Source of the DNA: Symbiodinium kawagutii
Lineage: Eukaryota; Sar; Dinophyceae; Suessiales; Symbiodiniaceae
Assembly (NCBI GenBank): GCA_009767595.1
Contig: VSDK01025485.1
Coordinates: 1 to 64,000 of the forward strand
Direction of reading: 5' to 3'
DNA length: 64,000 bases
Below are positions 20,503 through 30,190 of the stretch, piece by piece. Within the stretch, counting starts at the first letter, position 1. Every line of letters begins with the position of its first letter. Below the pieces are notes generated by a model, which saw only the letters and a program-made list of their open reading frames with translations, did not search any database and was not told the DNA's origin. A program made the position numbers and the translations under genes.

Positions 20503-20600
20503 GTCTGCATGCGACTGGTGAACCTGAACATGGCTGACGACCTCTTTTATGATTTGAATTTTCCTGGAAGGCCCACCTTTGACGATGTGAAGCCGTGGTT
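20503..20600 (+). CDS. candidate exon
   Basis: Acceptor CTGAACAG|G, frame VCMRLVNLNMADDLFYDLN then FPGRPTFDDVKPW, open to TGA at about 20616. The donor is not certain (GTG|GT at 20599 or GGAAG|GC inside). Confidence 0.5.
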
Positions 20601-20744
20601 AAACTATTGTCTGTGATGATTCATTGTTGTCCATATACAGCGGTTCACGAAGGTTCATGATGGTGATGATTGCTGATGGATGACGAGATGCTTGTTGATA
20701 GCGAATGAAGGTTAATCAACCACAAGCTAGTGGTTGGAATTCAG

Positions 20745-20927
20745 AAATGTCGCATTGTCTCACCTCAGAGACGGAGTGCTTGTGGTGGCCCAACATGATT
20801 GCTCATTTCAAGATATCTTGGTGCACCCAGCCGTTTATGGAGATACGGCAATGCTGGTTATCAAGAGCCAATTTACCCTCAGTAGCCAGCCCATCGACAT
20901 TGGTTCATCATTGGCCATAGGTCAAGT
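20745..20927 (+). CDS. candidate exon
   Basis: Acceptor ATTCAG, frame NVALSHLRDGVLVVAQHD then FQDILVHPAVYGDTAMLVI, ending near GCCATAG|GTC. Mixed hydrophobic/polar, domain-like composition. No family recognised. Confidence 0.5.
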
Positions 20928-20943
20928 CCAAACATCATCAACT

Positions 20944-21182
20944 CTACCATTGGTCAATTCTCATCCACCATTCTGACCATTGGGGAAGCACCTCAAGTAG
21001 CTTATCCAGCATTTTGTGACCGTCCTCTGGAGTATTGAGGAGTGGTTGGCTGTGAATCCTCCCCACAGCTGCAGCCTGCAGGCCAGGCGAAGTTGCTTCA
21101 GCAGAAGGGATGAAGTTGCTGAGGTTTCCAATCTGGGGGACAGCGTTGCGCTGGCGGACCGACAGTAAGAAGCTGGTCAATA
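20944..21182. other. coding-like island, strand unresolved
   Basis: Plus: QPAGQAKLLQQKG after CCCACAG, and DEVAEVSNLGDSVALADRQ in another frame. Minus: LNTPEDGHKMLDKLLEVLPQ. All are plausible by eye, and I cannot choose without transcript data. Confidence 0.3.
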
Positions 21183-21355
21183 GATATGCTAGCTTAAATT
21201 TGAAAGATAATTTTTAACCAGATTACTATTGAATAGCATTGCCAATATGGATAAGCCATGGTTGAACTATCACGAATAGTTATCCTTTAGTTTTATAGTG
21301 GTTTCTACTCATGAATCATTGGGTGAACGATGTTTTGGTTGCTCTTTTTCTCCAG

Positions 21356-21445
21356 CAAAACGTCGAAATGTAGCTCAAATGGGAGACATGACAGCAGCAA
21401 ATCCAAAGCTAGAAAGGTCGACTGTTCTCGAAGTTCATCTTTGGG
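21356..21445 (+). CDS. candidate 90-nt internal exon, Ser/Lys-rich
   Basis: Strong acceptor TTTTTCTCCAG, frame KTSKCSSNGRHDSSKSKAR then KVDCSRSSSLG, donor TTGG|GGTAAGA. A second piece after CAACAG at 21481-21526 (GEAKLYGGHNYGS) fits in phase, but the intron would be only about 35 nt. Confidence 0.55.
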
Positions 21446-21526
21446 GTAAGAATATCCCATGATTCCGCACTTCAACAGGTTGGGGGAAGCAAAACTGTAT
21501 GGAGGCCACAATTATGGTTCTTGATG

Positions 21527-22278
21527 GTTGGTAATTGTTGGTGTTTGTCCATACGGGTTGGCAATTCACGATGAAAATTGTGGTCTGATATTGGGTTATG
21601 GTGGCGAAGAGCGATTGCTAGTGGCAAACAGTATTTGATGCTAGCGAATAAGCTGGTTAATGATGGGTAGTAATGGCCACTATGGCCATAATTGACCATA
21701 GTTGTGACTGGTTTTGTTGTTGGATGGTGCCAGTAGTATTCAAGACAGTGGTCACGATGATCTGGTGGCAATGCTGGCAACGGATGTTCTTGTTCCTGTT
21801 TTATTTTATTGGTTATTGAAGGTCACCATCCAGCACTAATCACCACTACTAGCCAGTCTAGACCAACGTTGTTGGGGTTGTCGTTGTCGTGGACATTATT
21901 GTTGTTGCGGTTCTCTTGTGGTTGTTGTTGAGGCATGTTGAGGTAGTGTTGTGGTTGTTGTAGATAGTTGTCTATCGTCCATTCTACATTCGTCCAAATC
22001 ATGAAAACTAATGATCCTTGGTCCCATTGTGGTTCTAGCATTACTTATCCATGGAGCATAGTTACCGATCATCCATCATATGTAACTTGCCATCATTCAA
22101 GCATAATTTAACTGTTCATCAACCATCATTCAGCAATGTAGTGCCGAACCATGGTCAATCCTTATTGTTGCATAAGGATCATGAACCATCATGAACCATC
22201 CTTAATGCTTCAGGTGTTCATCAACCATTACTCAGCACTGATCATCCTTGTCGTGGTAGCCCCCCTGTTGCTGGCTAG
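21527..22278. other. intron-like spacer
   Basis: ATGGTTGGTAATTG-type words at the start and CATCAACCATCATTC-type words at the end, with a GTTGTTG run at 21890-21965. No gene seen. Confidence 0.5.
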
Positions 22279-22339
22279 GCAAAGCTTGGGCTCCGGTCCC
22301 GCCCAACTGTGTGTTGGTCCCCCTCCGGCGGACTGGAAG
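22279..22339 (+). CDS. candidate short exon
   Basis: GGCTAG|G acceptor and GGAAG|GCGGGG GC donor. Two frames are plausible (QSLGSGPAQLCVGPPPADW and KAWAPVPPNCVLVPLRRTG). Confidence 0.4.
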
Positions 22340-22376
22340 GCGGGGTGGTGACGGTGACACAGAAAATCAGGTTACT

Positions 22377-22842
22377 AATATGGCTATGGGTCGCAACAAT
22401 TCAGATGTTGTCCCTCTAAAGTACGCAGTTCACAAATGTCGTTCTTTGATGCGTTTTGATGGGGGCAAGGTTGGAACAGGGTTCTCGGTTAGACCAGTTC
22501 TTGTTTGCCAGTCACGTACCATAGCAGCAATTGAGAAATTCCACCAACAAGGCAGAAGCATCTCAGGTTATGGATCCAAGTTGCAAACCTCAATCCACCT
22601 TGACTATGGTTCCCCTACTCTTGACATTCCACATGTTGAAGACACTTTGTTCTCTCAAAGGGTTGAAGCTTGGTTGAGTGCAAGGTATCGGAATTGTGCC
22701 CATAGAGCGCGGGTCCGCCGGTTGGGTGGCTAATCAGGGATCCATGACCTGTAATTCAATCTTAGATACCCAGATCCTTCTCACAATTTGCCATTGCGAC
22801 CACACCTGTGGGTCGGGCGCATTGACAGAGACGTTGTCCGCA
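22377..22842 (+). other. coding-like insert beside a family B element
   Basis: Begins with ATATGGCTATGGGTC, the family B left terminus, but continues with coding-like sequence: LKYAVHKCRSLMRFDGGK then GTGFSVRPVLVCQSRTIAA, open to 22733, with another frame (GIGIVPIERGSAGWVANQG) open from 22678. A family B element follows at once. Captured gene piece, or unrelated host exon. Confidence 0.35.
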
Positions 22843-22968
22843 AGGCTATGGGTCAATATTAACCAACCAATAATAGGGAGAATGACCAACAAAACTATAG
22901 GGAAAACAATGGTTGATGATGGGGAACCAGGGGTACAGGGTTTTGATCCATAGCCATATCAAGTACAC
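22843..22968. mobile_element. family B TIR element
   Basis: GGCTATGGGTCAATATTAAC to TTTTGATCCATAGCCATAT, with GGAAAACAATGGTTGATG and GGGGAACCAGGGGTACAGGG inside. Confidence 0.75.
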
Positions 22969-23610
22969 CGCAGTAGTTCATGATTAATTACTGATATCAA
23001 CTAGTTGACTATCAACAGCTCTTACTGACCATCGGAAACCATTGTCCACCATTATTCTTAGCCATTATTAGCCATCATGGTTAGTAAACCACGATTTACC
23101 ACCATGGACCACTGATGATTTGAAACCTATTTTTAAGCAATATCAACAATTGTAAACCTGTATTACCAACCATCATACACCAGCATAAACCACTAATTAA
23201 CCACTTGATTGTTGAAGCTATTAACCAGATGATTATTGAAACTATTCACCACTATTAACCACTAATTAACCACTATTAACCATCATAAAACATTATCAAC
23301 CATCATCAACCATTATTGTGCAGCTATTAACCACTATTATTAACCACTAATGAACCACTGGTTAACCATTATCAACCAATATCAAAAATTGTAAACCCGT
23401 ACTATCAACCATCATAAACCATTATCAATCACTACTATATTATTATGTTACAAAACCACTAATTAACCAGCACTATTAACCACTATTATTCACCACTATT
23501 ATTCACCACTATTAACCACTATCAACCAGTAACTAACCACTATTATTAACCACTTGCACTACTTAACCACCAGTATTAACCACTTGATGATTGAAACCTC
23601 CGCTGGTTAG
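22969..23610. other. dense TTAACCACTA-type repeat
   Basis: Hundreds of bases of imperfect ATTAACCACTATTAACC words on the plus strand with almost no G, running up to the acceptor of the exon at 23611. No gene. Confidence 0.65.
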
Positions 23611-23685
23611 GTCTTCGTCCAGCTTCGTCTGCGGCGCGCTTCGGAGCGCTGGGAGCCGGCGCTGCTGCAGCTGTCGGCCGGGCAG
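23611..23685 (+). CDS. candidate 75-nt internal exon
   Basis: TGGTTAG|G acceptor, 25 codons in phase 0 reading VFVQLRLRRASERWEPALL then QLSAGQ, donor GGCAG|GTGCCA. Sharp GC contrast with the upstream AT-rich repeat. The frame continues to TGA at about 23731 if the donor is not used. Confidence 0.6.
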
Positions 23686-23982
23686 GTGCCACGGGGCGGC
23701 GATGGGGGGAGCACGGGCGACCAGGACCCTTGAAGGGGAACTAGGGTGACTGCTGGTGATAGTTAGGGTTCATGACTAAGGTAACTACTAGTTTATAAGA
23801 TAATTAGACACAACTAGGTCTAACTTCGCTTAGTTGGTTTGTAAACGGGGTAGCTACTACGCAAATGGTAGAAACAACTCTAGATAGATGGGTGAAAACA
23901 CCAATAGGAACCAGCATTATAACAAGTAGATTGAACCACCAGTATATATCATCATCAACCACTAATAAATCATGCCCTTAAG

Positions 23983-24109
23983 CGGGCGGGTTCAAACACC
24001 AATCCGATCACTGGTGGAGACCAGCCAGGACGAGGCCAGCGACTTTCTGGGTTTGCTGTGGCCCACCGACAAGGCTGAAGTCGAGGCCTCAGCAAAGCCA
24101 TGGTACTGA
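23983..24109 (+). CDS. candidate exon ending at in-frame TGA
   Basis: CCTTAAG acceptor, frame GRVQTPIRSLVETSQDEAS then DFLGLLWPTDKAEVEASAK, PWY, TGA 24107-24109. The same frame continues GWWWLKRQLKYGAWL afterwards (see findings). Acidic, protein-like. Confidence 0.5.
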
Positions 24110-24168
24110 GGATGGTGGTGGTTGAAGCGCCAGTTGAAATATGGCGCTTGGCTGACCATTGATGGTAG

Positions 24169-24235
24169 ATATGGCTATGGGTCAATATTAACCATCAATA
24201 TTAAGCAACAATACTAGGGAAAACAATGGTGGTTT
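24169..24235. mobile_element. family B element, truncated
   Basis: GATATGGCTATGGGTCAATA through AGGGAAAACAATGGTGG, then replaced by the segment shared with 27208 onwards. Confidence 0.6.
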
Positions 24236-24245
24236 CCACGACGCC

Positions 24246-24366
24246 ATGTGGCTATGGGTCAATATTAATGAGCCAACTAATGGGGGATAACCACCACCAA
24301 CAATAGGGAAAACAATGGTTAATGATGGGGGAACCAGGGGTACAGGGTTTTGACCCACAGCCACAT
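24246..24366. mobile_element. family B TIR element
   Basis: TGTGGCTATGGGTCAATATT to GACCCACAGCCACA. Nearly identical to 27226-27346, including adjoining sequence. Confidence 0.75.
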
Positions 24367-24860
24367 TGGTAGATCCATATGGAGTTAATCATGTTGAATA
24401 GCGATGGTTGATGACGGTTGACGATGGTTTGCCACGGTTCATGCTTAACGATGGCTACTCAATGCTATTAGTGGATAGAGTTGGCCAATGAATTGCTGAA
24501 AATGGAATCACCATCAAGCAATGAAAGACAGGTGGTTTATAGTGGTTTGATGGTTTATGGCATAGTTTATGATGGTGGTCTGGCACCAAAGTCATGGTTG
24601 GTGGTGCTCAATGACAGCTAATGTTGGGCACTGTTGGATCCTGAGTTTGTCGATGCATCATGCTTGATGATCATGGTTGACAAAACTGGTTGATAATGAT
24701 AGTTGATCATTGTTCACAAGCTGATACCGACTCCTAAACCTCAAGCCACTCACAATCCTGAACCTTATCCTTGCGTAGTTTGATGATCATCATCACCACC
24801 ATCAATGCCATCACCACCATCATCATCACCATCAATGCCATCACCACCCCCGATCATCCT
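24367..24860. other. intron-like spacer with trinucleotide run
   Basis: GATGGTTGATGACGGTTG-type words, then (ATCATC/ACC)n at 24784-24850. No gene seen. Confidence 0.5.
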
Positions 24861-24863
24861 TGA

Positions 24864-24989
24864 CACTACAACCCGATCACCGGTGCGACCCATCACCTGC
24901 TGCATCCGGACATCGACGAATCGAGGTACGCTGAGGAAAACGCTGAGTCACGCGCGGTGTACTCCGCAGAGGGGAAGAAACAGGGATGA
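24864..24989 (+). CDS. candidate exon
   Basis: Frame HYNPITGATHHLLHPDIDE then SRYAEENAESRAVYSAEGK to TGA 24987-24989. The composition is convincing, but no AG acceptor lies between the preceding in-frame TGA (24861) and the start, so the 5' edge is unexplained. CGAG|GTACGC inside is a possible donor. Confidence 0.45.
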   Translation, partial: HYNPITGATHHLLHPDIDESRYAEENAESRAVYSAEGKKQG

Positions 24990-25237
24990 ATCATGGGAGA
25001 TCAGATGGGTTTGTCATGTTCTTCATATTTCTTCATGATGAATTCCTTCCAAATGGATGAATCATCGCTTTCTAGTGCATTTATAGTAGGTCAATACTGT
25101 AATTCTGGATAACTCATGGATAATAATGGGCATGGTAGTGATGCTGTTCACATGGGAGATCCAGCCTGTAAGTGGCGTTTCATCAGCGACCCTAAGCTGG
25201 TGATTTATGAACTTAAAAAGGGGGAGGTCATGAGCAT

Positions 25238-25359
25238 ATGGCTATGGGTCAATATTAACCAGCAATAATGGAGGATAATAACCAACCATTTTAAAGGAAA
25301 ACAATGGTTAATGATAGGGGAACCAGGGGTACAGGGTTTTGACCCACTGCCATATGGTT
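25238..25359. mobile_element. family B TIR element
   Basis: CATATGGCTATGGGTCAATA to TTTTGACCCACTGCCATAT; typical interior. Confidence 0.75.
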
Positions 25360-25463
25360 CTCTATTACTAGTCATTCTTATGTCCTTCTAAGTTCTTAAG
25401 TACTTTTAGCAGTATTTCCTCACTCCCGTTATGTTTTTCCATGGTGTTCCATTACTGTACTAG

Positions 25464-25673
25464 GCTTTTTGTATTGATTCCCTCATTTCCTTTGTTACTT
25501 GTCATGAAAAGGCTTGCAATGCGCAGCTTGTCAATGTGATAAAAACCCTGCGACATAATGCCAACATTCGGATCAAGGCTTCGCAAAGACATGAACAAGT
25601 TCAACTCTACTGGCCAGCTAAGACCACCCAGTTCTTGATCTATTTCTATGAAAAGAGGAGAGATGAAAGATGA
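25464..25673 (+). CDS. candidate exon a of a linked four-exon 3' gene end
   Basis: TACTAG|G acceptor, frame AFCIDSLISFVTCHEKACN then AQLVNVIKTLRHNANIRIK, QLYWPAKTTQFLIYFYEK, to TGA 25671-25673. A GA donor in AAAAG|AG|GAGAG would link it in phase to 26007. No family recognised. The open minus-strand frame here is a shadow. Confidence 0.6.
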   Translation, partial: AFCIDSLISFVTCHEKACNAQLVNVIKTLRHNANIRIKASQRHEQVQLYWPAKTTQFLIYFYEKRRDER

Positions 25674-25856
25674 TGACTTACATTTTTTTCCTTGGATTAG
25701 TTGGTCTTTCAGTAAAAAAAACCAACCAAAAGAATCCAATACCACCGTCTCAAATGAGCATCATGTCGCTGGTAAATAGGTCTATCCGCAGAATCATTAG
25801 CATAACACATCAACCCGTCAACGGGGGATGGTCAGTCGGTGAAGGGATTGCTCTAT

Positions 25857-25961
25857 GGTAGTTTCTCAGGCCATAGGGGACCCCAAAGTTATGGTGGGTT
25901 TATTCTAATAGATGGTTCACATTGGCTGATTTGGGGGTCCCCTGTTTTGAGAAACACCCAT
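25857..25961. mobile_element. family A TIR element
   Basis: TAGTTTCTCAGGCCATAGGG to CCTGTTTTGAGAAACACCC; lies in the candidate intron between 25464-25673 and 26007-26056. Confidence 0.7.
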
Positions 25962-26006
25962 AATACTACATCCACTAGTTCTTTGCCACTGATTTGAATC
26001 TTCAAG

Positions 26007-26056
26007 CTGTGACATGCCGTCCAAGATTGGGAGCCTTGCCTCCTACTGCTTGCAGG
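26007..26056 (+). CDS. candidate exon b (50 nt)
   Basis: Acceptor ATCTTCAAG, frame CDMPSKIGSLASYCLQ. The GC donor CAGG|GCTATA leaves one base that completes the Ala codon at the start of the next exon (26277), so phases agree. The intron would be 220 nt. Confidence 0.55.
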
Positions 26057-26276
26057 GCTATAAATGGCGCCCCGAGTTGTTGGATACGGTTCTTGCATAC
26101 ACATACACTGTATGTATCTCTTGGCACCTTTGCATATGTGTTGAGTTTTTATGTACATATATGTACTATACTTAGTAATGATACATATAGATGTTTGGTT
26201 TCTGTCATTCAAATGTCGCACTCTTGCATAATCTTACACACATACATTCGCACGCTCGTTAGAAGCTAAGACTCAG

Positions 26277-26415
26277 CAAAGGCCGGGCTCACGAAGAAGT
26301 CTCCCAACTTGAGGCACCACATCCTGGAAAGTCTAAAGCCAGACTCCAGGACAGAGGCGTGCGCGGAAAAGATTAGCATGGGCCTGATCAACGAGCGTGG
26401 ACGGTTGACATTGGG
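26277..26415 (+). CDS. candidate exon c (139 nt)
   Basis: Acceptor GACTCAG, frame KAGLTKKSPNLRHHILESL then KPDSRTEACAEKISMGLIN, ERGRLTLG, strong donor GG|GTAAGTAA. Phase-linked to exons b and d. Charged, helix-like. No family recognised. Confidence 0.65.
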
Positions 26416-26500
26416 GTAAGTAATCCTTTTAAACGGTTGTACAAACAGCGTTCAGCAATAAGTGACTTTGATATCGGGCAATCAATTTTATTACCCACAG

Positions 26501-26537
26501 TATCAATCAATGTGAGAAATTGATTTGGCAGAATTAG
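26501..26537 (+). CDS. candidate terminal exon d
   Basis: Acceptor TACCCACAG. The two bases left over from exon c complete Gly, then INQCEKLIWQN and TAG 26535-26537. Intron of 85 nt. In another frame a longer open stretch (LVVPRNRTLLFTCSKGIL) runs to 26710 and could be an alternative. Confidence 0.55.
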
Positions 26538-27225
26538 TGGTACCCAGAAATAGGACCCTCCTGTTCACCTGTTCCAAAGGAATCCTCCTGTTCTCATGGG
26601 TCAGTTCTTTGGGTTGCACAGTTGACAGGAATCGTCGCCCTGTTGAAACTTGGCTGCTTATTGATGCTAGTTGCAGACGGGAATCCATGTTCATTGATAT
26701 TCGTACTTAGCTATACTAAATGATTGTTGATGTGTATGCATGCTACCTTTTAGCAAAGGGATCGGTTCAACTTACAGTGCACTCGAGATCGCTCGAGCAA
26801 ATTTTGAATAGGCCTTGATGACAGGGGTTGTACAGTAACTACTACGCGACACAATGCCACTGATGGCTATGGCACAGTCTAATCAAGCGGAGTTGTTGCA
26901 ATAGCTTGAAAATGGATGTATCCAATCAACCATCTTGTTTAGCAATTGTTGCCGTGCTCTTAAACCAATCATTCCAATGCAACTGACCAGGACAAGAAGT
27001 CATCAGAATGGAACCACCATCCCCTTCTTTCTGATTGGTTTTGATGGTGCCGGTGATGCAGCTAGCTAATGTACAAAGTGATAGACCCGGGTCTAAGCAA
27101 TGTCATGCTAGACCATGCCGTTGAGTGGGGCCCGTGGGGTCCAGCTGGGGTCTTTGCGGAAAGGGTTTGAGGCTTTACCACCTGAGTGTCCGAGCAGTTT
27201 GGATGGTGGTGGTTTCCACGACGCC

Positions 27226-27346
27226 ATGTGGCTATGGGTCAATATTAATGAACCAACTAATGGGGGATAACCACCACCAACAATAGGGAAAACAATGGTT
27301 AATGATAGGGGAACCAGGGGTACAGGGTTTTGACCCATAGCCATAT
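27226..27346. mobile_element. family B TIR element
   Basis: TGTGGCTATGGGTCAATATT to TTTTGACCCATAGCCATAT; twin of 24246-24366. Confidence 0.75.
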
Positions 27347-27403
27347 CATGAAAAGCAGCATCAAATTGTAGAGAATTCTTGCTTCTTTTTAGCCATGATT
27401 AGA

Positions 27404-27487
27404 TGAAGCTGAAGTATTGATGGCAGGTGGTGCAAGCATCAACCAGTTTGGAAACGCAGCTGCTGTGCTCGAAGGAAATCGGAAGTG
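27404..27487 (+). CDS. candidate exon
   Basis: After GATTAG the frame reads DEAEVLMAGGASINQFGNA then AAVLEGNRK, with a TGA just after a possible donor CGGAA|GTGACC. Pairs with 27534. Confidence 0.45.
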
Positions 27488-27533
27488 ACCCACGGGAATG
27501 TGGTACCCATGGTCCCGGGGGGGCCTTATCCAG

Positions 27534-27718
27534 TGTGAGCTTGCCGAACTTGCCAATTCAGCTAAAAGAAAACTGGATGTTGGCGACACCTGGGACGAAT
27601 CGTTTTGAGATGTGGCAGTTTCAAGAAAACAAGTTTCATCATTGCGAGCTCCTGCAGGGCTCTTTTTATTGACAACACCCATGGCACCAGAAACATTTAG
27701 AAACCATAGACATCTATA
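27534..27718 (+). CDS. candidate exon with in-frame TGA
   Basis: Acceptor TTATCCAG, frame CELAELANSAKRKLDVGDT then WDESF, TGA 27606-27608, then the same frame continues DVAVSRKQVSSLRAPAGLF to TAA at about 27717. Another frame (VSLPNLPIQLKENWMLATP) is also open. The long minus-strand frame over 27389-27808 is probably a shadow. Confidence 0.4.
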
Positions 27719-28077
27719 AACCAAGAATTGCAGACCGGATCCACACACTCGAAACTGCTCAGGCCTACAAATTAACAACTCCAGGATGCTGCAGCTCATT
27801 CTCACCACACCTTCAGATTTTCGGTAGTCCTGCTATTGTTGCGCTTGCGCTCTATCAATTGCTACGTGTTTGTATGTACTGAGTACGAGTGCAGTTCGGG
27901 GTGAAGTTGATATAAGCCCAGTTGGTACATCCTGATGGTGCAGCCGTAAGCCTCGCCACCACCCCAACTCCATGGTTAATTAGTGGGCTTATTGGTGGTT
28001 ATAAGCCATGGTTAAGGCTTAAGTAAGCCATACATCAGTTACTGATGGACCATCATCCATCGTCATCAACCGTCAAG

Positions 28078-28170
28078 CCAGACCATCACAAGCAGCACAT
28101 CGCCCAGCCTATCGGCCTCAGCCCTGGGCGGTTGATGCTGGTAGATCCAACCCGTCAGCTCTTGAAGATG
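28078..28170 (+). CDS. candidate 93-nt internal exon
   Basis: CCGTCAAG acceptor, 31 codons in phase 0: PDHHKQHIAQPIGLSPGRL then MLVDPTRQLLKM, donor AGATG|GTAATT. Good edges on both sides. Confidence 0.55.
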
Positions 28171-28239
28171 GTAATTCACCAGCTATTGGCAAGTCAATGG
28201 GGGATTAACTGCTGGATTTATGATGAATCCAGCTGACTC

Positions 28240-28458
28240 ATGTGGGTCTCAAAATAGGGAATCCCCCAGTTATCATCCAATCATTCATTAGTCAACAAGC
28301 ATTTATGGCCATAAACCAACCACTTTTTGGGTCCCCTATTTGGGGGTTTCTCAAAATAGGGGTACCCCTAAATCATCCATTCATAGGCATTTATAGTAAT
28401 GAACCAACCATTTTTGGGGTCTCTTATTTTGAGAAACACCTATTTTGAGAAATCACCA
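28240..28458. mobile_element. two adjoining family A elements
   Basis: First copy 28240-28345 (GGGTCTCAAAATAGGG onward), second 28346-28458 (GGGGGTTTCTCAAAATAGGG to TTTTGAGAAACACC, with an extra TATTTTGAGAAATCACC). They share the junction, suggesting one inserted into the end of the other. Confidence 0.7.
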
Positions 28459-28479
28459 TTTGATCATTCTTTGCACCAG

Positions 28480-28557
28480 AAGCGGCGCTGCGCATTCCAT
28501 GGCTCGTGTGGCTGGAACTCTGAGCCTGCTGTGGTGACTCGACTTCTGAAGAAATGA
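28480..28557 (+). CDS. candidate exon
   Basis: TTGCACCAG acceptor, frame KRRCAFHGSCGWNSEPAVV then TRLLKK, TGA 28555-28557. Directly downstream of family A elements. Confidence 0.45.
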   Translation, partial: KRRCAFHGSCGWNSEPAVVTRLLKK

Positions 28558-28596
28558 TGGGATGGTGAGTGATGGGCAAGGTTCATAGGGTCAACA

Positions 28597-28696
28597 ATGG
28601 TGGTGTCTAAAAATGGGGGAACCCCAAAAAAGGTTGGTTTACTAGTATATGACAACGGATTATTGGGCTGTACCCCTATTTTGAGAAACACCCAAA
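28597..28696. mobile_element. family A TIR element
   Basis: ATGGTGGTGTCTAAAAATGG to CCCCTATTTTGAGAAACACC. Confidence 0.7.
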
Positions 28697-28699
28697 TTA

Positions 28700-29253
28700 G
28701 GAATGATGATGGCAGAATGATCAATGGTAGAATGGTGGTAGAAAATGATGGTGAATACTTGTTGTTAATCATAGGGATCATTGATCACCAATAATGATTG
28801 ATAGTGGTCATTGATGATTGATAAGCCGGGCAAAATGACGGTCGATCATGATTTCAATGATTGATGGTGATAGTCAACAATTCCTAACGAATGTTCTAGG
28901 TGATGGTACGTGATGGTTGGTGATAGTTGTCAATAGTTGTCAACAGTCTGTGGTTAATCATGAGAATTGGTCACCATAAATGTCAACCATTATCAATCAT
29001 TATAATCTATCAATCCTTTTGTTAAATATGCTAAATGGCTTGACTGGCCATGAATCATCAACATGGGTTTTGTACAAAATGGAGTACCCCTGAAACTGGG
29101 TGCCTTTATTTCAACCGAGAAGACAATGTTTCCACATTCTAGTGGCTATTCTTGGATGGTTAGTAGCTACCACCATGGCTATGGATAGACTCACATCCAT
29201 CAACAACAATCAGCATCCATACAAGCCATATTCAGTCAACCATTAATCAATCA
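28700..29253. other. intron-like spacer
   Basis: TGATGGTGATAGTCAAC-type words to about 28960, then ATCAACCATTA-type words from about 29190. No gene seen. Confidence 0.5.
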
Positions 29254-29499
29254 TTAATCAACCATTATTTTATCATCAACATCCATAAACAAATCACGAA
29301 AGCTAGCGTCAGCTAGCTGAAGTTGCTCTTGCTGTAGCAAGTAATTGGCAAGGACAGGACCTCCAAAAGTCACAAATAATTGAATAATCGATTCCCCCCA
29401 GGGTCTTTGCATGCTGCGGTTTTCTTCAGCAAAATGAATGCATGCTTTGTCGTTGTTGGTTTTTTCAGTCAAGTCTTTTGCAATGCTAGCTTTCGTCAC
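29254..29499 (-). CDS. candidate minus-strand exon, acidic
   Basis: Read on the minus strand after GGGTAG|G: VTKASIAKDLTEKTNNDKA, then GESIIQLFVTFGGPVLANY, then QLADASFRDLFMDVDDKIM, VD, TAA. It is more protein-like than the overlapping plus frame. It would be the only non-LINE minus-strand exon in the first 33 kb, so an antisense gene, a retroposed piece or chance. Confidence 0.4.
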   Translation of the reverse strand: MTKASIAKDLTEKTNNDKACIHFAEENRSMQRPWGESIIQLFVTFGGPVLANYLLQQEQLQLADASFRDLFMDVDDKIMVD

Positions 29500-30080
29500 C
29501 TACCCCTGGCCTCAAGTCCAGTTGTTCAACCTCATTCTTGTTGCTTCTTTTGCGCTGTTATTAACCATTGTAAATGGTTGTAATCCGTACTAACATCCAT
29601 CAGCATCCATCAGCCAGCCATATTTCAACCATCAATCAACCACTATTGAACCACCTGTCACTTCAACATCCATTCAGCAACCATTATCAACCATTGTTTA
29701 ACCACTACCTATTGGTCACGCAGCATCAACACTACTTAGCATCGATTGGTCACTCAACCATTACTCAACAATTCATCAACCACTACCATAATCAACCATC
29801 AGCCAATATCAACAGCTCTAACCACTACTTACTCAGCATATCTCAACTCACCCTCAACAGACTCATATAGTTGGGTAACTATGTCCTTTTATCAACCATT
29901 GATCTCAACCCCGAATCAACCATCACTCAACCATTGATCAATCATCAACCATTAGAGTGGTTATAACCAACCATCAATCATCAACCATTACTCAACCATC
30001 ACTCAACCACTACTCAACCATTACTCAACCACTTGAACGCTTGGAACCTATTGTCATAACCTATCCATCAACATCCTCAG
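29500..30080. other. ATCAACCATTACTCAACC-type repeat
   Basis: Imperfect CAACCATTACTCAACCA words on the plus strand, dense from 29590 to 30060, ending at the acceptor of the exon at 30081. Confidence 0.6.
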
Positions 30081-30190
30081 GTCCGCCGCTGCTTGGCGTT
30101 CCTGGCGACCCTTGAGTGCCACTGAGCTGCGAGCCAACGATCTGCCGGTCCTGGAGGCACACGGCCGAGCCAGCAACGAGCGAAGAAATG
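30081..30190 (+). CDS. candidate internal exon
   Basis: CATCCTCAG|G acceptor, frame SAAAWRSWRPLSATELRAN then DLPVLEAHGRASNERRNAG. Likely GA donor at GCTGG|GATTC. Flanking repeats change from CAACCATTA-type upstream to GATGGTTTAGTGATGG-type downstream. Confidence 0.55.

Noticed and set aside
26367-26384. U6 snRNA-like word AAGATTAGCATGG
   Set aside because: Thirteen matching bases only; the following U6 sequence (ACACGCAAATTC-type) and the 5' stem are missing, and the word lies inside a phase-consistent coding exon.
27389-27808. 139-codon minus frame
   Set aside because: Mirror of plus-strand exon candidates that have splice-like edges; lacks its own edges.
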